This document shows, in pieces, positions 20,745-30,691 of a DNA stretch of 64,000 bases. The DNA is taken from assembly GCA_020466095.1 (NCBI GenBank), contig CM035806.1:51747783-51811782 (forward strand), given 5' to 3'. Below the pieces are notes generated by a model. It ran no database searches. It had not been told where the DNA came from and saw nothing but the letters and a program-made list of their open reading frames with translations. The position numbers and the translations under genes are program-made. The DNA is from Chlorops oryzae (Eukaryota; Arthropoda; Insecta; Diptera; Chloropidae). Each line of letters opens with the position of its first letter. Positions within the stretch are counted from its first letter, which is position 1.

Positions 20745-21218
20745 TAAGTATATTTTTTGTATTTCGCGACTTTTATTGAAATAGATATTGGATATTGGAT
20801 TGTATATAGGATATTGATCTTGTAAGCAGGTCCCGATACTGGGGGTGGAAAGCTTGAAAATTGGTTGGGAGTTACCTATAGATATGGAAAACTAATAATC
20901 CCTTAGAGCCATCACAGGGCCGGCGAATATTGCTTTTGCCCAGAGCGCTAAAAAAGCTGGATCGGTCCGTGCTTGTAAGCAAGCCTTGGGCTTCCATTTA
21001 ATGAACGAGCTCATTCCGAGAAAAGCCTTTTTATTCAAGGGATATTAAGTTTCTTTTCGGATTTATTAAATAACTTATTTCTTTATCTACCTACCTATGC
21101 AATGGATGAAAAAGTCATTACTCTTTCATTATTCAATTTAGGTATTAATCGATGTAATTTTTATTGGGATCGTGAAAGCCGACCGAAAATTAGTTTGATG
21201 GATTATGGCCGGTTACCA
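20745..21218. other. intergenic, nothing identified
   Basis: No ORF, hairpin or repeat boundary recognised. Confidence 0.4.
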
Positions 21219-21385
21219 CCAATAGTGCGCAATTTTCTGTGCAGCAATTCCAGCACATATTCAGCACATGTAAGCATATGAAATCAATTACAATCAACAA
21301 CGCTTTCGATTGCAACTGGTTGCACAAGCTTGCATGTGCTGAATTATCTGGACGAATTACTGCGTAGGAATTTGCACGCTATTGG
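21219..21385. repeat. inverted-repeat MITE, CCAATAGTGC ends
   Basis: CCAATAGTGCGCAA at the left and TTTGCACGCTATTGG at the right, with inner inverted similarity CAGCACAT...ATGTGCTG. A related sequence (CAATAGTGCAGG... and AATCAATTATAATCAAT) lies at 24689-24850. Confidence 0.6.
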
Positions 21386-21548
21386 AATTTGGGAACCAAG
21401 CATTACCGAAGCCATAGCGCTCGTTTACAGATAACGTCAACATCGTTCAACAAAACGCAAGTTTCTCGGAGAGAGGAAAGCGGCCAAACGTTTTTGTTGT
21501 ACTTAACAATTGTGTTGCACAATGTACTGTTGTTTTTGAAAACACTTT

Positions 21549-21667
21549 AGTGGTATTCAAGCAACAGTGCAAACGCAGTGTGCAATATTTGCACTTGTCA
21601 AATTGCGTACAAAAAAAGCAGTGCAAATATTGCACACTGCGATTTGCACTGTTGCTTGAATACCACT
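21549..21667. mobile_element. near-perfect palindromic MITE, 47-bp arms
   Basis: AGTGGTATTCAAGCAACAGT continuing to GCAATATTTGCACT pairs with the opposite arm with about one mismatch around a 24-nt loop, flanked by TTT on both sides. A transcript would form a microRNA-precursor-like hairpin. The ends resemble those at 24543-24669. Confidence 0.8.
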
Positions 21668-21933
21668 TTTGTTTCGGTTTCGTTTGATCTGGTGTGATCT
21701 CAGCCTTAAGCGAACCCGACACGGTACTGAATTCAGTACTGAACGCTATATGTGTATTAGTGAAATAGATGTGTATGCGTCTCACTTACAACGAGGGAAG
21801 CGATTCAGTACGCAAAATCCAAATCGTTTTGATTTTGCGTACTGAATGGCTGAATTCAGTAACGCGTATGCGCGACATACTGAATTCAGTAACTGAATTC
21901 ATTTGAGAGAAAATTTTACGGCGAGACGACGTG

Positions 21934-22209
21934 ATGGCGGACAACGATAATAAATCATTTATTTTGGAATTCATTGAATTTTACCGTGGTTTACCTCCGC
22001 TGTGGGATATAAAAAGCCCAGAATATAGCAATCGAGTTATACGGGAACAACAAAACCAGCAGCTCCTAGAAAAATACCAAGAGCGGTATCCAAATGCATC
22101 CAAAAACGGTGTTGGGAAAAAAATTAACAATTTGCGCAGCAACTACAAGCGGGAGGTAAAACGCATGAAGGAAACTGATAGGAGTGGTGCTGAGCCAAAC
22201 TTATTTTAT
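21934..22209 (+). pseudogene. Harbinger-encoded MADF protein, truncated
   Basis: ATG 21934 reads MADNDNKSFILEFIEFYRGL, PPLWDIKSPEYSNR, GVGKKINNLRSNYKREVKRM and ends AEPNLFY at the hAT insertion. The order W.K.PEY...K...LR..Y..E is a MADF/SANT domain covering helices 1 to 3; the last helix (usually LWYFDLL..L) is missing. It lacks the BESS motif of the host genes. Function in Harbinger: binding of element ends (known for Myb/MADF-type partners, inferred here). Confidence 0.78.
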
Positions 22210-22529
22210 CAGTGTTGCCAGGTAGCTCCCCCTAAAACTACTCCTTAACTCCCCCCAGATTCGAAATGTGCCCCCTAAAAAGTACAATATTCGAAATGAA
22301 AAAAAGTAATTTGGAAAGAACAACAACAAATTTGACAGATTTTCTATATCAAACACTTTAAACTTCGCACAATATTTGTTTATACATATATATCATAAGC
22401 CCCTAAAATTCTCCTAGGAAAATTTGTTCCCCTAAACATGCCCCTAAAAATTTGTTCCCCCTAAACGACCCCCTAAAAGTAGGAAAAACCCCTAAATCTA
22501 GGGGGAGAACCCCTAAACTGGCAACACTG
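22210..22529. mobile_element. hAT MITE inserted in the Harbinger MADF ORF
   Basis: CAGTGTTGCCAG at the left and CTGGCAACACTG at the right, flanked by perfect TATTTTAT duplications (22202-22209, 22530-22537). The interior is full of CCCCTAAA and CCCCCTAAA words (at least eight), possible subterminal binding sites. There is no coding content. Confidence 0.92.
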
Positions 22530-22920
22530 TATTTTATGTATATAGTTTTTAAATTATTTATTTAGTTTAGTGAAAACTTAAATTAATTTTTTTATTTTCT
22601 TAAAACAAAAAAATACTGAATTAATTTTTTTTTTTTTTTCTTAAAAACCTATGAAGACTGTTTTATTTTTTTTATTTTTTTAAAAAGAAATAAAGACTGA
22701 GTTTAAAAAAAATTTTTTTGTTTCTCGTTTTCCTTTTTTTAATGCCACTACAACAGCCGCCAAAATTATTTTGTCCGCGTTTGACATCGTCGTCTGCACT
22801 CGTTGAAAACAAGCGACAAATAATGAAGTATACTAAATTCAGTAACGTGTCAACGCAAACATACTGAACACGTACGTATGAATTCAGTAGGCTATTCAGT
22901 ACCGTGTCGGGTTCGCTTTA

Positions 22921-23437
22921 AACTTTATACTTTTGATACATGATAATGTTCTTTAATGAATTTCATTTCGTTTAATTTATATTAGTTTTTGGAATACTTT
23001 GCTGAAAAATTCCTGCCTTGTCTTATTATTTGGAATTGATATTTTCCCAGAGATGTTGACTCATTGCCGACTGGGCTCAAGTGATTTTTTACTTGCATAT
23101 TTGCAAGCTCCGTCATACACACTCAAATTTTTTTTCGAACACAATGCCACACCTTCAAAAAATAAAATAATTTTGATTTTGCTCAAGTTTTTAGACAATC
23201 AAGAAACGCCACAAGTATGGAATAAAGTGTTAAGAAGCTCAGGTATGGAATCGACGACGCTAGACAGAAAACGAAGCAGCGCCACACACGGTCAAATATG
23301 CTGGGCTTCCAAGCATGCTTGAGCGTTTATGGCATGATTTGAGCGTGTATGGATTCGGTTATATAAATTCAGATTCAAAGTGCACTTATCGCAATAATTT
23401 TTCTCCATTTTGATATTGCGGTTGATTTAATAAATTA
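22921..23437. other. intergenic, nothing identified
   Basis: A 107-codon open frame at 22999-23322 shows no domain and no fly-like codon pattern. Nothing else was recognised. Confidence 0.4.
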
Positions 23438-23439
23438 TA

Positions 23440-24097
23440 TTAGGTGTAGTAAAAAGAAATCCATTATTTTTCCAATAGATGGCGTTATTTATCTGCATCT
23501 CGCGTTGTATAAGTCCGATCGTGTTCCGCTAGGGGGCATTAGAAAGATGACAGTTCCTACTAAAAATGCTTTTTTGACACTTTTTTGATTGATTGATTCA
23601 GTTTTGTTTGAGAGCTTGTCAAAGATGGACATCAGCAAAGAGAAAATTCGCTACATTTTACAGTTTTTCTTCGATAAGGGAGAAAACGCAAGCCAGGCGG
23701 CTGAAAATGTGAATAGCGTTTATGGACCTGATACTGTAACAGCCAATCATGCGCAATTTTGGTTTCGTCGATTCCGTTCCGGTAACTTCGATGTCAAGGA
23801 TGCACCACGCACTGGAAGGCCAATTGTCGAAAATGTGAATCTGTTCCTGTCCATGGCGAACAATTTTGCTGGTGAAACATTCGCTTCAAGAGAGGCTTCT
23901 GAAATTCGACTGTCTCAATTTTTTGCTAATAGGAACGAGGGCTTCTATGAGAGAGGCATAATGAAGTTACCTTTAAAATGGCAACAAGTTATCGAACAAA
24001 ACGGCGCATATTTGACCTAAATCGGGTCATTCTAACTATCTTAAATAAAGCCCTCAATTTAATGCAAAAATAATGGATTTCTTTTTACTACACCTAA
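23440..24097 (+). mobile_element. internally deleted mariner, 658 bp
   Basis: Terminal repeats TTAGGTGTAGTAAAAAGAAA + TCCATTATTTTT at both ends, TA duplications (23438-23439, 24098-24099). About half the length of an intact mariner; the middle of the gene is missing. The ends and protein differ clearly from the Himar1-like copy, so this is a separate mariner lineage. Confidence 0.92.
23625..24020 (+). pseudogene. mariner transposase, central part deleted in frame
   Basis: The N-terminus MDISKEKIRYILQFFFDKGE, AAENVNSVYGPDTVTANHAQ, WFRRFRSGNFDVKDAPRTGR joins directly to a C-terminus containing FFANRNEGFYERGIMKLPLK and WQQVIEQNGAYL. All catalytic aspartates are lost. The junction lies around codons 72-85 and is open, so a DNA-binding-only protein of 131 aa could be made; such truncated products can act as repressors in other mariners (inference). 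Confidence 0.88.
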
Positions 24098-24542
24098 TAT
24101 TTGACACATTTATATGTTTTTTTTTTTTTTTATCAATAAAGTGGATTAAAAATATTTAATGAAGATCAAGTGTGTTATATATTAACGTCTGTCTGGGGTA
24201 TTACACGACACTATAAAAGACCGCCATATGCTTTCACTAGTGCGACCATTACGCTGCCAGCTCTGCCGGTTTTTGTTTTCTTCTCCGAATAATGTTTGAG
24301 CTTAATTGTCGAATTTTTGTCGAGCCAATGTAACCGAATATAATATATCCGTCAATTCGTAGTTTCGGAACTTAAACTGACTGCAGCCAAAATTAACTTG
24401 CCTTGAAATTGTACACGACGACAGCCTGCGAACATCTGTTCAGACTAGAATGCGCTTTAAGGCAAGTGCTGCCAACTCATATGATTGTGAAAATAAACGC
24501 TTGCGTCTGGGAAATTTCCCATCGCGCGTCTAAAGAGTCTCT

Positions 24543-24669
24543 AGTGGTACTCATGCAGCTTCGCAAATGCTTTCGCAACTTTTCCCATCGTAAATTTTCA
24601 TCTAAATTTTGACAGTTGTGTGACAAATTTCTCATTTCCCACAATTTGCGAAGCTGCATGAGTCCCACT
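24543..24669. mobile_element. MITE with AGTGGTACTCATGCAGC ends
   Basis: AGTGGTACTCATGCAGCTTC + GCAAAT returns inverted ending at 24669, flanked by TCT on both sides. The ends resemble the palindrome at 21549-21667 (AGTGGTATTCAAGCA) and both have 3-bp duplications, suggesting one family. Confidence 0.72.
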
Positions 24670-25135
24670 TCTATGTCTGATTTTCAATAGTGCAGGATAT
24701 CCTGCACAACAATTGAACACACGAAATATGTTTGTATGTGGAATCAATTATAATCAATATCGCAGGTGGTTGAAACCGGTTGCATATGTTTAGGTGTGTT
24801 GAATATTTGCAAGAATTGCTGTTCTATCTAGTTGGAGTGTTTGAAACCAAGCATAATTGCTCAGAAAGTAGGAGTTTATATTGAACTAAGCAAGGAAACA
24901 AGTCGCGGTACCGTTCGTATATATTAAATATATAAATGATTTATTAGGTTTTCAGAAAGGTGGAGATTTGACCGAAACATTTCTCAAACGATTTTCCTAC
25001 ATTCAAATCCCTTTTTTGTTGTCTACAATTGGCATCACTGAATTTAATCAGCTGGACTAGTTTATTGGGTATACCAAAACAATTGCTCAAATCCAAAGGT
25101 AAACAAACATTGATAAAGAAAATAAAGAAAAAACG

Positions 25136-28100
25136 ATGGAACAACTGATAGAAGAAGTGAAGAAGCATAGAATACTTTATGAAACGAGTAGACTAGATTA
25201 TAAAAACCGGAAAAAGCGCCAGGAAGCATGGGAATCTATCAGTGAAGCGGTGAATATGGATGGTAAATATGTTTATGATTTGATATTCGCAGCTTGTATA
25301 CCCCACGCTACTTTGTTTTGAAGGTAAATTGCGTTCGTGCGTACGTGTTGAATGTCTAGAACCGCTCGAGAATAGAACTTAGTCTGCAATTATAGTGAAG
25401 CTGAAGCGAAAGCTAATAAGTGTTCGTTGTATTTTCCCAACAACAAATTAGAACAAACATAGCCTACGCTTCAGCTTTAGCTTCACTATAATTGCAGCCT
25501 TAGTAAATTTAGTACAGGAATAATCAGCGTCTCCATGAGAAAGTCTTTAGTCATTTCCGTGTGTCCGTCCGTATACAGTTTTCTTATGGAAGGAGTTGAG
25601 CTATCTTGACGAAATTTGGTTTGTGTATTGGCATTAATATGAGAACAAGAAGTTTGAGAATGGACCAGATCAGAACATTTTTAAGTGTATTTCCAGTGCT
25701 AGGGTCTGTTAAAAAAAAGCATAAATATTTTTCCAAAAATGTTTAAAATTTTGGTGCATTTTGATGAAATCTAGAATTTTTGATATTTTCAATGCCTTTA
25801 ATTTTGTTTATAAGAGCTTGAAAAGTAGGCGTGGCAAAGGGCGGTTATATGAAAATGTCTCTTAGATCGCAAATCGAAGAAGTATGTTTTTTTATGCTAA
25901 TTAAAATCCCCCTGCAGTAAATGCGGGGCAAATTGACCCCAGCGTCACCACTGTCATTCTATAGACATGGTCAACGAGGAGGTCTACAGTTCAATTTTCT
26001 TGAGCATTAATTAAATGAATTTGCTGCACGAGAATCAGAAGGCTCCGTAGCGTAATGGCTAGCATGTCCGATCATCAATCCGAAGGCTCGTGTTCGAATC
26101 CCAGGGCAGGCGAGAAAAAGTGGAAAATTGTAAAATTCGGAGGATTATTCTTATGGATACTTATGGGTGAGAAGAGAGGGAAAAAAGTTGCCATTCTGAA
26201 TTCTCTTGAATGCTTTAACAGTTCGTGCGAAAATTCTCATGAATTATATTTTCAATAACTTAATTTTTCCAATTTTTTCGCAAAAAAAAATTTTTTTAAG
26301 CCTGTGAGATACCTATAATATTATACACTTAAAAAAAAAAAAAAAATTGGCACCCGCCCGAGCGAGATTCGAACACGGGTCTCCAGGTCGCTAGGCCAGA
26401 CTCTTCACACTGAGCCATCCGAGCCCTGTGCGCGGCGCTTTCCATTTACGTACTATAGCTAATGAGCTGCCTCTACAGCATCACCAGTTCAATCGTCAAC
26501 TGGTGTCCGCTCGAACATATGCTCATACATAGTGTCCATAGGAGAATACAATGGCACGGGTACAGTTGGTCACTAGTGACGGTGACGGAGGAACTAGTGA
26601 CAGATTGAATCAGTCACTAGTGATAATTACTGCAGGGCCCCTCTGATATATGTGTATATATGTGTGTGTGTGTGCTGGAAATTTCCCTGCAGGAAATGTC
26701 ACTATTGCTAGAGTCACTTCTGCACTGGTGTCCATGTCACCAGTGAGAGGACACCAGTCGACGCTGGAATTAGCGATGCAGTAGAGACAACGGCGTCATT
26801 TATAGTCTCACTATTGACATGGTCTACAGTTCCATTTTGGTCAAACATTAATGTAATAAATTTGTTGCGCCTGCACGCCTTTACGGGGGTTCGAACCCGA
26901 ACCTTCGGATTAATGAGCAGACACGCTAATCGCTACGCTAGAGAGCCCCGTGATTCGCGTAGAGCAAATTTATAACATGAATGGTCAATAGTTAAATTCT
27001 TTTGACCGTGTCTCAGGTGCAGCACTGGTGACAATGGGGTCGATTTTCCCTGCATTTACTGCAGGGTTAATTCTCAGGCTCGCATGACTATTACATTCTT
27101 AATTGTTTTAAATTTCATGAAATTTTGGTGTAGCATCACAATGCCAGGTCAAATGGAAGAACTTACGCGATAGGTTCGTCAAGACGTTGAATAAATACGA
27201 TCCTGACTATGTGGATAGCAATTGGGAATATTTCCATCAACTGGAATTCCTACGTGAGGAAATCCGGCCTAAGAAATCGGCGGATCTGCAACGCTGGAAA
27301 GTACAGATGAAAAGGCTTATAGAAGTGGTCAAAACGCACAAAGTTATATACGATAAGAACCATCTATATTATACAGATCGAAAAACGCGGGCTGAGGCTT
27401 GGGTGTCCATAGGCAAGGAGCTACAACTATCACGTTAGAAGAATTATATGAAATTCTTTGCATAATTTGTTTGATTTTATACGAATCTTTCGTAGCATCT
27501 GATTGTCAGGCGAAATGGCGAAGTTTACGCGATCGATTCGTGAAGCAAGTACACCGTCAGGAGTCGGGTGAATTTACCAAAGACGACGATAACGATTGGG
27601 AGTTTTTCCCCTATTTACTGTTCTTGCGCGATCAGATAAAGCTTAAAAAGTAAGAAATTTTTTTGTAATGGAATAAGTTTTTGTTTTTATTTACTTATTT
27701 TTATTTTTTTGAATTTTTATTTAGAGAATTTTTCCATTATAGAGAAAATTCACTGGCCACAGATGCTGAGGAGCTCTACGGTGAGCCTGATACAAAAAAT
27801 TTTTCATTCGAACCGGAGTCTTTAATCGGTAGCAGCGATTGCATAGCGATGGTGAGTAGAATTGAAAACAACAACTCCTTCCACTTACCTCTAAAAATCT
27901 ATTCCCGATAGACTTTGCCTGTTTTGTGTGCTGAGGACCAGACGAATTCATCCGTTGAAAACCAATCGATACGTCATCGAAGCCGCAAAAGGCTTAATTC
28001 AGATGATTTGCAAAAGTTTCTAGAAAAAATTTCCAAAATATGTGAAAAACGTTTTTGTTCTTCTAAGGAAAATGAAAAAAATGAAGGATTCTTTTCGATG

Positions 28101-28199
28101 GTTAGCGATATGTTTCGGAAATTACCGGATGAAGATGTTGACGATAGTAAAATATTCTTCCTTAATTATTTACATGAAAAAATTAAAAAAAAAAACTAA
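25136..28199 (+). CDS. tandem MADF-MADF-BESS protein, five exons
   Basis: Predicted 331 aa. Exons: 25136-25262, 27134-27433, 27496-27649, 27725-27851, 27912-28199; every junction has GT/AG and the phases agree. MADF 1 (residues ~3-90): MEQLIEEVKKHRILYETSRL, SQCQVKWKNLRDRFVK, NWEYFHQLEFLREEI. MADF 2 (~103-195): MKRLIEVVKTHKVIYDKNHL, SDCQAKWRSLRDRFVK, WEFFPYLLFLRDQI. An acidic linker precedes the BESS motif near the C-terminus (GFFSMVSDMFRKLPDEDVDD, FFLNYLHEK). MADF binds DNA and BESS mediates protein contacts in family members; targets are unknown. The donor of exon 2 (CAC|GTTAGA) is weak. Exon 4 could also begin 15 bp later. Intron 1 (1.9 kb) is packed with nested TEs. The two MADF domains look like an internal duplication. 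Confidence 0.82.
25382..25499. mobile_element. Harbinger-type MITE, 118 bp, TTA duplication
   Basis: G(T/G)CTGCAATTATAGTGAAGC with its complement at the right, flanked by TTA (25379-25381, 25500-25502). It lies in intron 1 of the tandem MADF gene. Confidence 0.82.
26041..26113 (+). repeat. tRNA-like sequence 1 in the TIR element
   Basis: A-box TAGCGTAATGG and B-box GTTCGAATCCC are well conserved, and the loop reads ATCATCAATCCGAAGG. The acceptor and anticodon stems do not pair properly. It is a tRNA-derived SINE head or tRNA relic, not a functional tRNA. Confidence 0.55.
26355..26426 (-). repeat. tRNA-like sequence 2 in the TIR element
   Basis: On the minus strand: GGGCTCGGATGGCTCAGTGT and B-box GTGTTCGAATCTC. 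The T stem has mismatches and the acceptor does not pair. Different from sequences 1 and 3. Confidence 0.45.
26878..26949 (-). repeat. tRNA-like sequence 3 in the TIR element
   Basis: On the minus strand: A-box TAGCGTAGCGATTAGCG, loop CTCATTAATCCGAAGG and T arm CGGGTTCGAACCCCCG. Closely resembles sequence 1 and the one at 14183. Acceptor pairing is poor. Confidence 0.55.
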
Positions 28200-28355
28200 G
28201 TAAATTCCCATAACGCCAAGTCAGGACCTTCGGGAAATGCGAAATTGGGGGCTGGCAATCGTTTTCACTTAAATCCAAAATAAGCTGTATTTTCTTTTGT
28301 GCTCTTGTCTATATGTTGTACTTTGTATTGTAATGTTGTTCATCTCTTATTTTAG

Positions 28356-28500
28356 TGGATAGCAATATATCAGATGCGTTTAGAGCAGTAAGCTCCTTAT
28401 TGCAAAGGATGCAAATAAAAAAAAAATCTGACCTACTTTTTGTATCATTTCTTAAGGATAGTTTTTCTTACACCCAAATGATTGTGGATAGGGCAGAGGA
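28356..28500 (+). pseudogene. BESS-like exon fragment downstream of the MADF gene
   Basis: After a good acceptor (CATCTCTTATTTTAG) the frame reads DAFRAVSSLLQRM, KKKSDLLFVSFLKDSF. Its hydrophobic spacing copies the BESS motif of the preceding gene (FFSMVSDMFRKL...KIFFLNYLHE). It could be an alternative last exon or the relic of a duplicated MADF-BESS gene. The frame continues into low-complexity sequence and stops at 28585. Confidence 0.4.
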
Positions 28501-28723
28501 GAAGCTCTCTCTCGCTCCCGCTCTCTTTCCCTCTATATATCCCTTTTTATACGTACTACAATCTTGGCTGCACTCAGTTCTTTGAAAGCAGCACAAGAAA
28601 AATACGCTAGATGGCGCTACTTGTTTACAATACGTCATGTCCATTCGAAAATTTTAAAAAGATTACAAGTGCTCAAAATAAACAGGTTTTCAAAAAATAG
28701 CACTCATGGCTCACGAAGTATAA

Positions 28724-29565
28724 CAAGTAAGGGTGTTATAGTAAGGCGAGCCTGACAATAGAATACCCGACACAGATATACATGTTCAAATCATTTTTAA
28801 TATCAAGAGGTGTTTAAGGCCATAAGGGGCCCCATATACCGACTTTTGTTAAATTTCTTTATGAAAACCGCCCTTTTGCCACGCCCACTTTTCAAATTCT
28901 TTTGAACTCTTATCGGAGGCTTAAATATACGCTCAAATTCTATGTTTCATGAAAATATTTCGAAAAAGTCAAATTTTGGGGCTGTTTGTGACAGACCGTG
29001 GTACTGGACGTACCCTAAATAATGGACCTATCAAAGAAAGTTTTGGAGAGGATGTTTATGGCTACAAAGGAAGCATAAGTGCCAATTTTCGTTCAAGTCT
29101 CATATGAATTTCGGGTGTAGGAGACAATATTCGAAAAACGCCCTTCTGCCACGCCCACTTTTCCAATTTTCTTAAATCATATTACATGCCCTTAAATATG
29201 TTCAAATACCAAATTTCATCAAAATATCTTGAAAAACTCTGGCATTAGAGCAGTTTTTGTGATTTTCGTAATAGACCCCAGTACTGGAGGTACCTCTAAA
29301 AATGGTTCGATCGGGTCCATTCTCGAACTTAATACTACTCATGTACCCGTTAGTACGCATACCAAATTTCTTCAAGATAGCTCAACTCCTCCGATAAGAA
29401 AACTGTTTAGAGACAGGCAGACAGACAGACGGACATGGCTAAATCGAATCTCCTGGTGACGCTGATCATTTCTATATACATTTGGTCCATCTCGACTGGT
29501 TTTGGGTTTTACACACGTACGCACGAACGCAATATACCCACGAAACAGAGTGTGTCGGGTATAAA
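28724..29565 (-). mobile_element. Hel-A, full-length copy, minus orientation
   Basis: Begins CAAGTAAGGGTGTTATAGTA with the hairpin GGCGAGCCTGAC, contains GCCACGCCCACTTTTC three times and the (GACR)n core (GACAGGCAGACAGACAGACG), and ends GTGTGTCGGGTATAA. Same structure as 15176-16026. Confidence 0.82.
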
Positions 29566-29707
29566 AAGCTCGGAAAAAATTGTTCAAAACGTTGACGACA
29601 CGAAATATTTGAATATTAAAATATTCAAGAAATGCAAATGGGACACTTTAAAATGCAAGAGAAATGCTCATAACAACAGCAACAACAAAAACAACATAGA
29701 AATGTAC

Positions 29708-29739
<32 letters not shown>

Positions 29740-30691
29740 AGAGTACTCAAATCGTTGAATGAGCTTAGGGGTATTTTTTCTTTTGAATTGAAAAGCATCG
29801 AATGGTGAACTCTCTCAAAACTAGGTTCTCCTTGATCCTTGGCATGACGCGTCATGACGTGGCTTGGCATGCACAGGCGTAAGTAGTTACGACCGTTTTA
29901 CCATTAAACATTGCAATCGATGCGGCAGGACATTTCGTAAGCATCCTGCCGGAATTCGTCGGACTTCTTCGCAATACATTGCTGCGGAAAATCAGACGAG
30001 GCTCAATATTGAAATGATTTCCTCATTTGCCATGTGTACACAACTCTATCTGCTTATGGAAATTAAAGCTAAAGCTTCTGTTCTCAATCTATTCGATGAT
30101 GGAATGGCTTGCTTTAATTGAGCGATACGAGTTTTCGGTCAATACGGTGATTTGCACACACTGAAGTCCGCCATTCATGAAAAATTCCTTTTTATGAAGG
30201 CGCTTAAAAAGAAGACACAGAACAAAAAACTGTTCAAATCTATTCATTTTTCATGGGACATGCATTTTTTTTTTATATATTTTTATCACAGCGGACCAGC
30301 GAACCAAAATGAAGTTGTTCTCTGTCCTTTTATTTTTATTTTTTATTTTTTTAATTTATTTTTTGCAACTGTGTCATTGATGCGTTGCTTTTACCGCGCA
30401 TTTCGTTCTTGCAATCTTTTCTTTTCTGTTTTTATTTTTTTTAATTTATTTTTTTATAGTTTTTCAATGGAGGACTTGTTTAGTTATTTAGTTTGTGTAG
30501 ATTGCAGAAAAGCGTTTGCTAAACGGATTTCTTTCTTTACTTGCAATGCACTTGTGGATACGATGCTTGCACCATTAATAGACTTGACCCCAGTTAAGCG
30601 AAAAACTGATGGTTGCGAAAATGCGCAAAGATTATTTTTTATGTTATCCTTATGTTTCGTTTGAGTCCAAAAATTTTTTCAAAGGATAATA
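29566..30691. other. intergenic, low complexity
   Basis: Contains a ~31-base A run (29710-29740) and long T-rich stretches. The open frames here are Phe/Tyr-rich translations of T runs. No gene seen. Confidence 0.45.

Larger units (their letters stand above)
21709..22917 (+). mobile_element. PIF/Harbinger element with MADF ORF
   Basis: Ends AGCGAACCCGACACGGTACT + GAAT inverted at both sides, flanked by TTA (21706-21708, 22918-22920). Subterminal ACTGAATTCAGT palindromes repeat on both arms, likely transposase-binding sites. It carries the DNA-binding (MADF) gene but no transposase, so it is non-autonomous. A hAT MITE interrupts it. Confidence 0.88.
25910..27066. mobile_element. TIR element carrying three tRNA-like sequences
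   Basis: CCCTGCAGTAAATGCGGGGC at the left and its complement GCATTTACTGCAGGG at the right (about 31 bp, with GACCCC inside). TTAA follows the right end directly and lies 5 bp outside the left end, so a piggyBac-like TTAA target is possible but not proven. Inside are two copies of a module (GACATGGTC..., GGTCTACAGTTC, CATTAAT...AAATTTG), each followed by a tRNA-like sequence, in opposite orientations. Palindromic TCACTAGTGA words cluster at 26570-26625. Confidence 0.62.
25505..27105 (+). mobile_element. Hel-A fragment, 5'-truncated and split by a later insertion
   Basis: The left part (25505-25905) shows ATCAGCGTCTCCATGAGAAA, GTGTCCGTCCGTATACAG and GTAGGCGTGGCA. The 3' hairpin TCAGGCTCGCATGA and the ATTCTTAATTG end are at 27067-27105. 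The element at 25910-27066 separates them. More diverged than the other Hel-A copies. Confidence 0.7.

Noticed and set aside
30152..30664. 170-codon open frame
   Set aside because: Mostly translation of T-rich runs (Phe/Tyr/Leu), with no domain, no splice context and no related sequence nearby.
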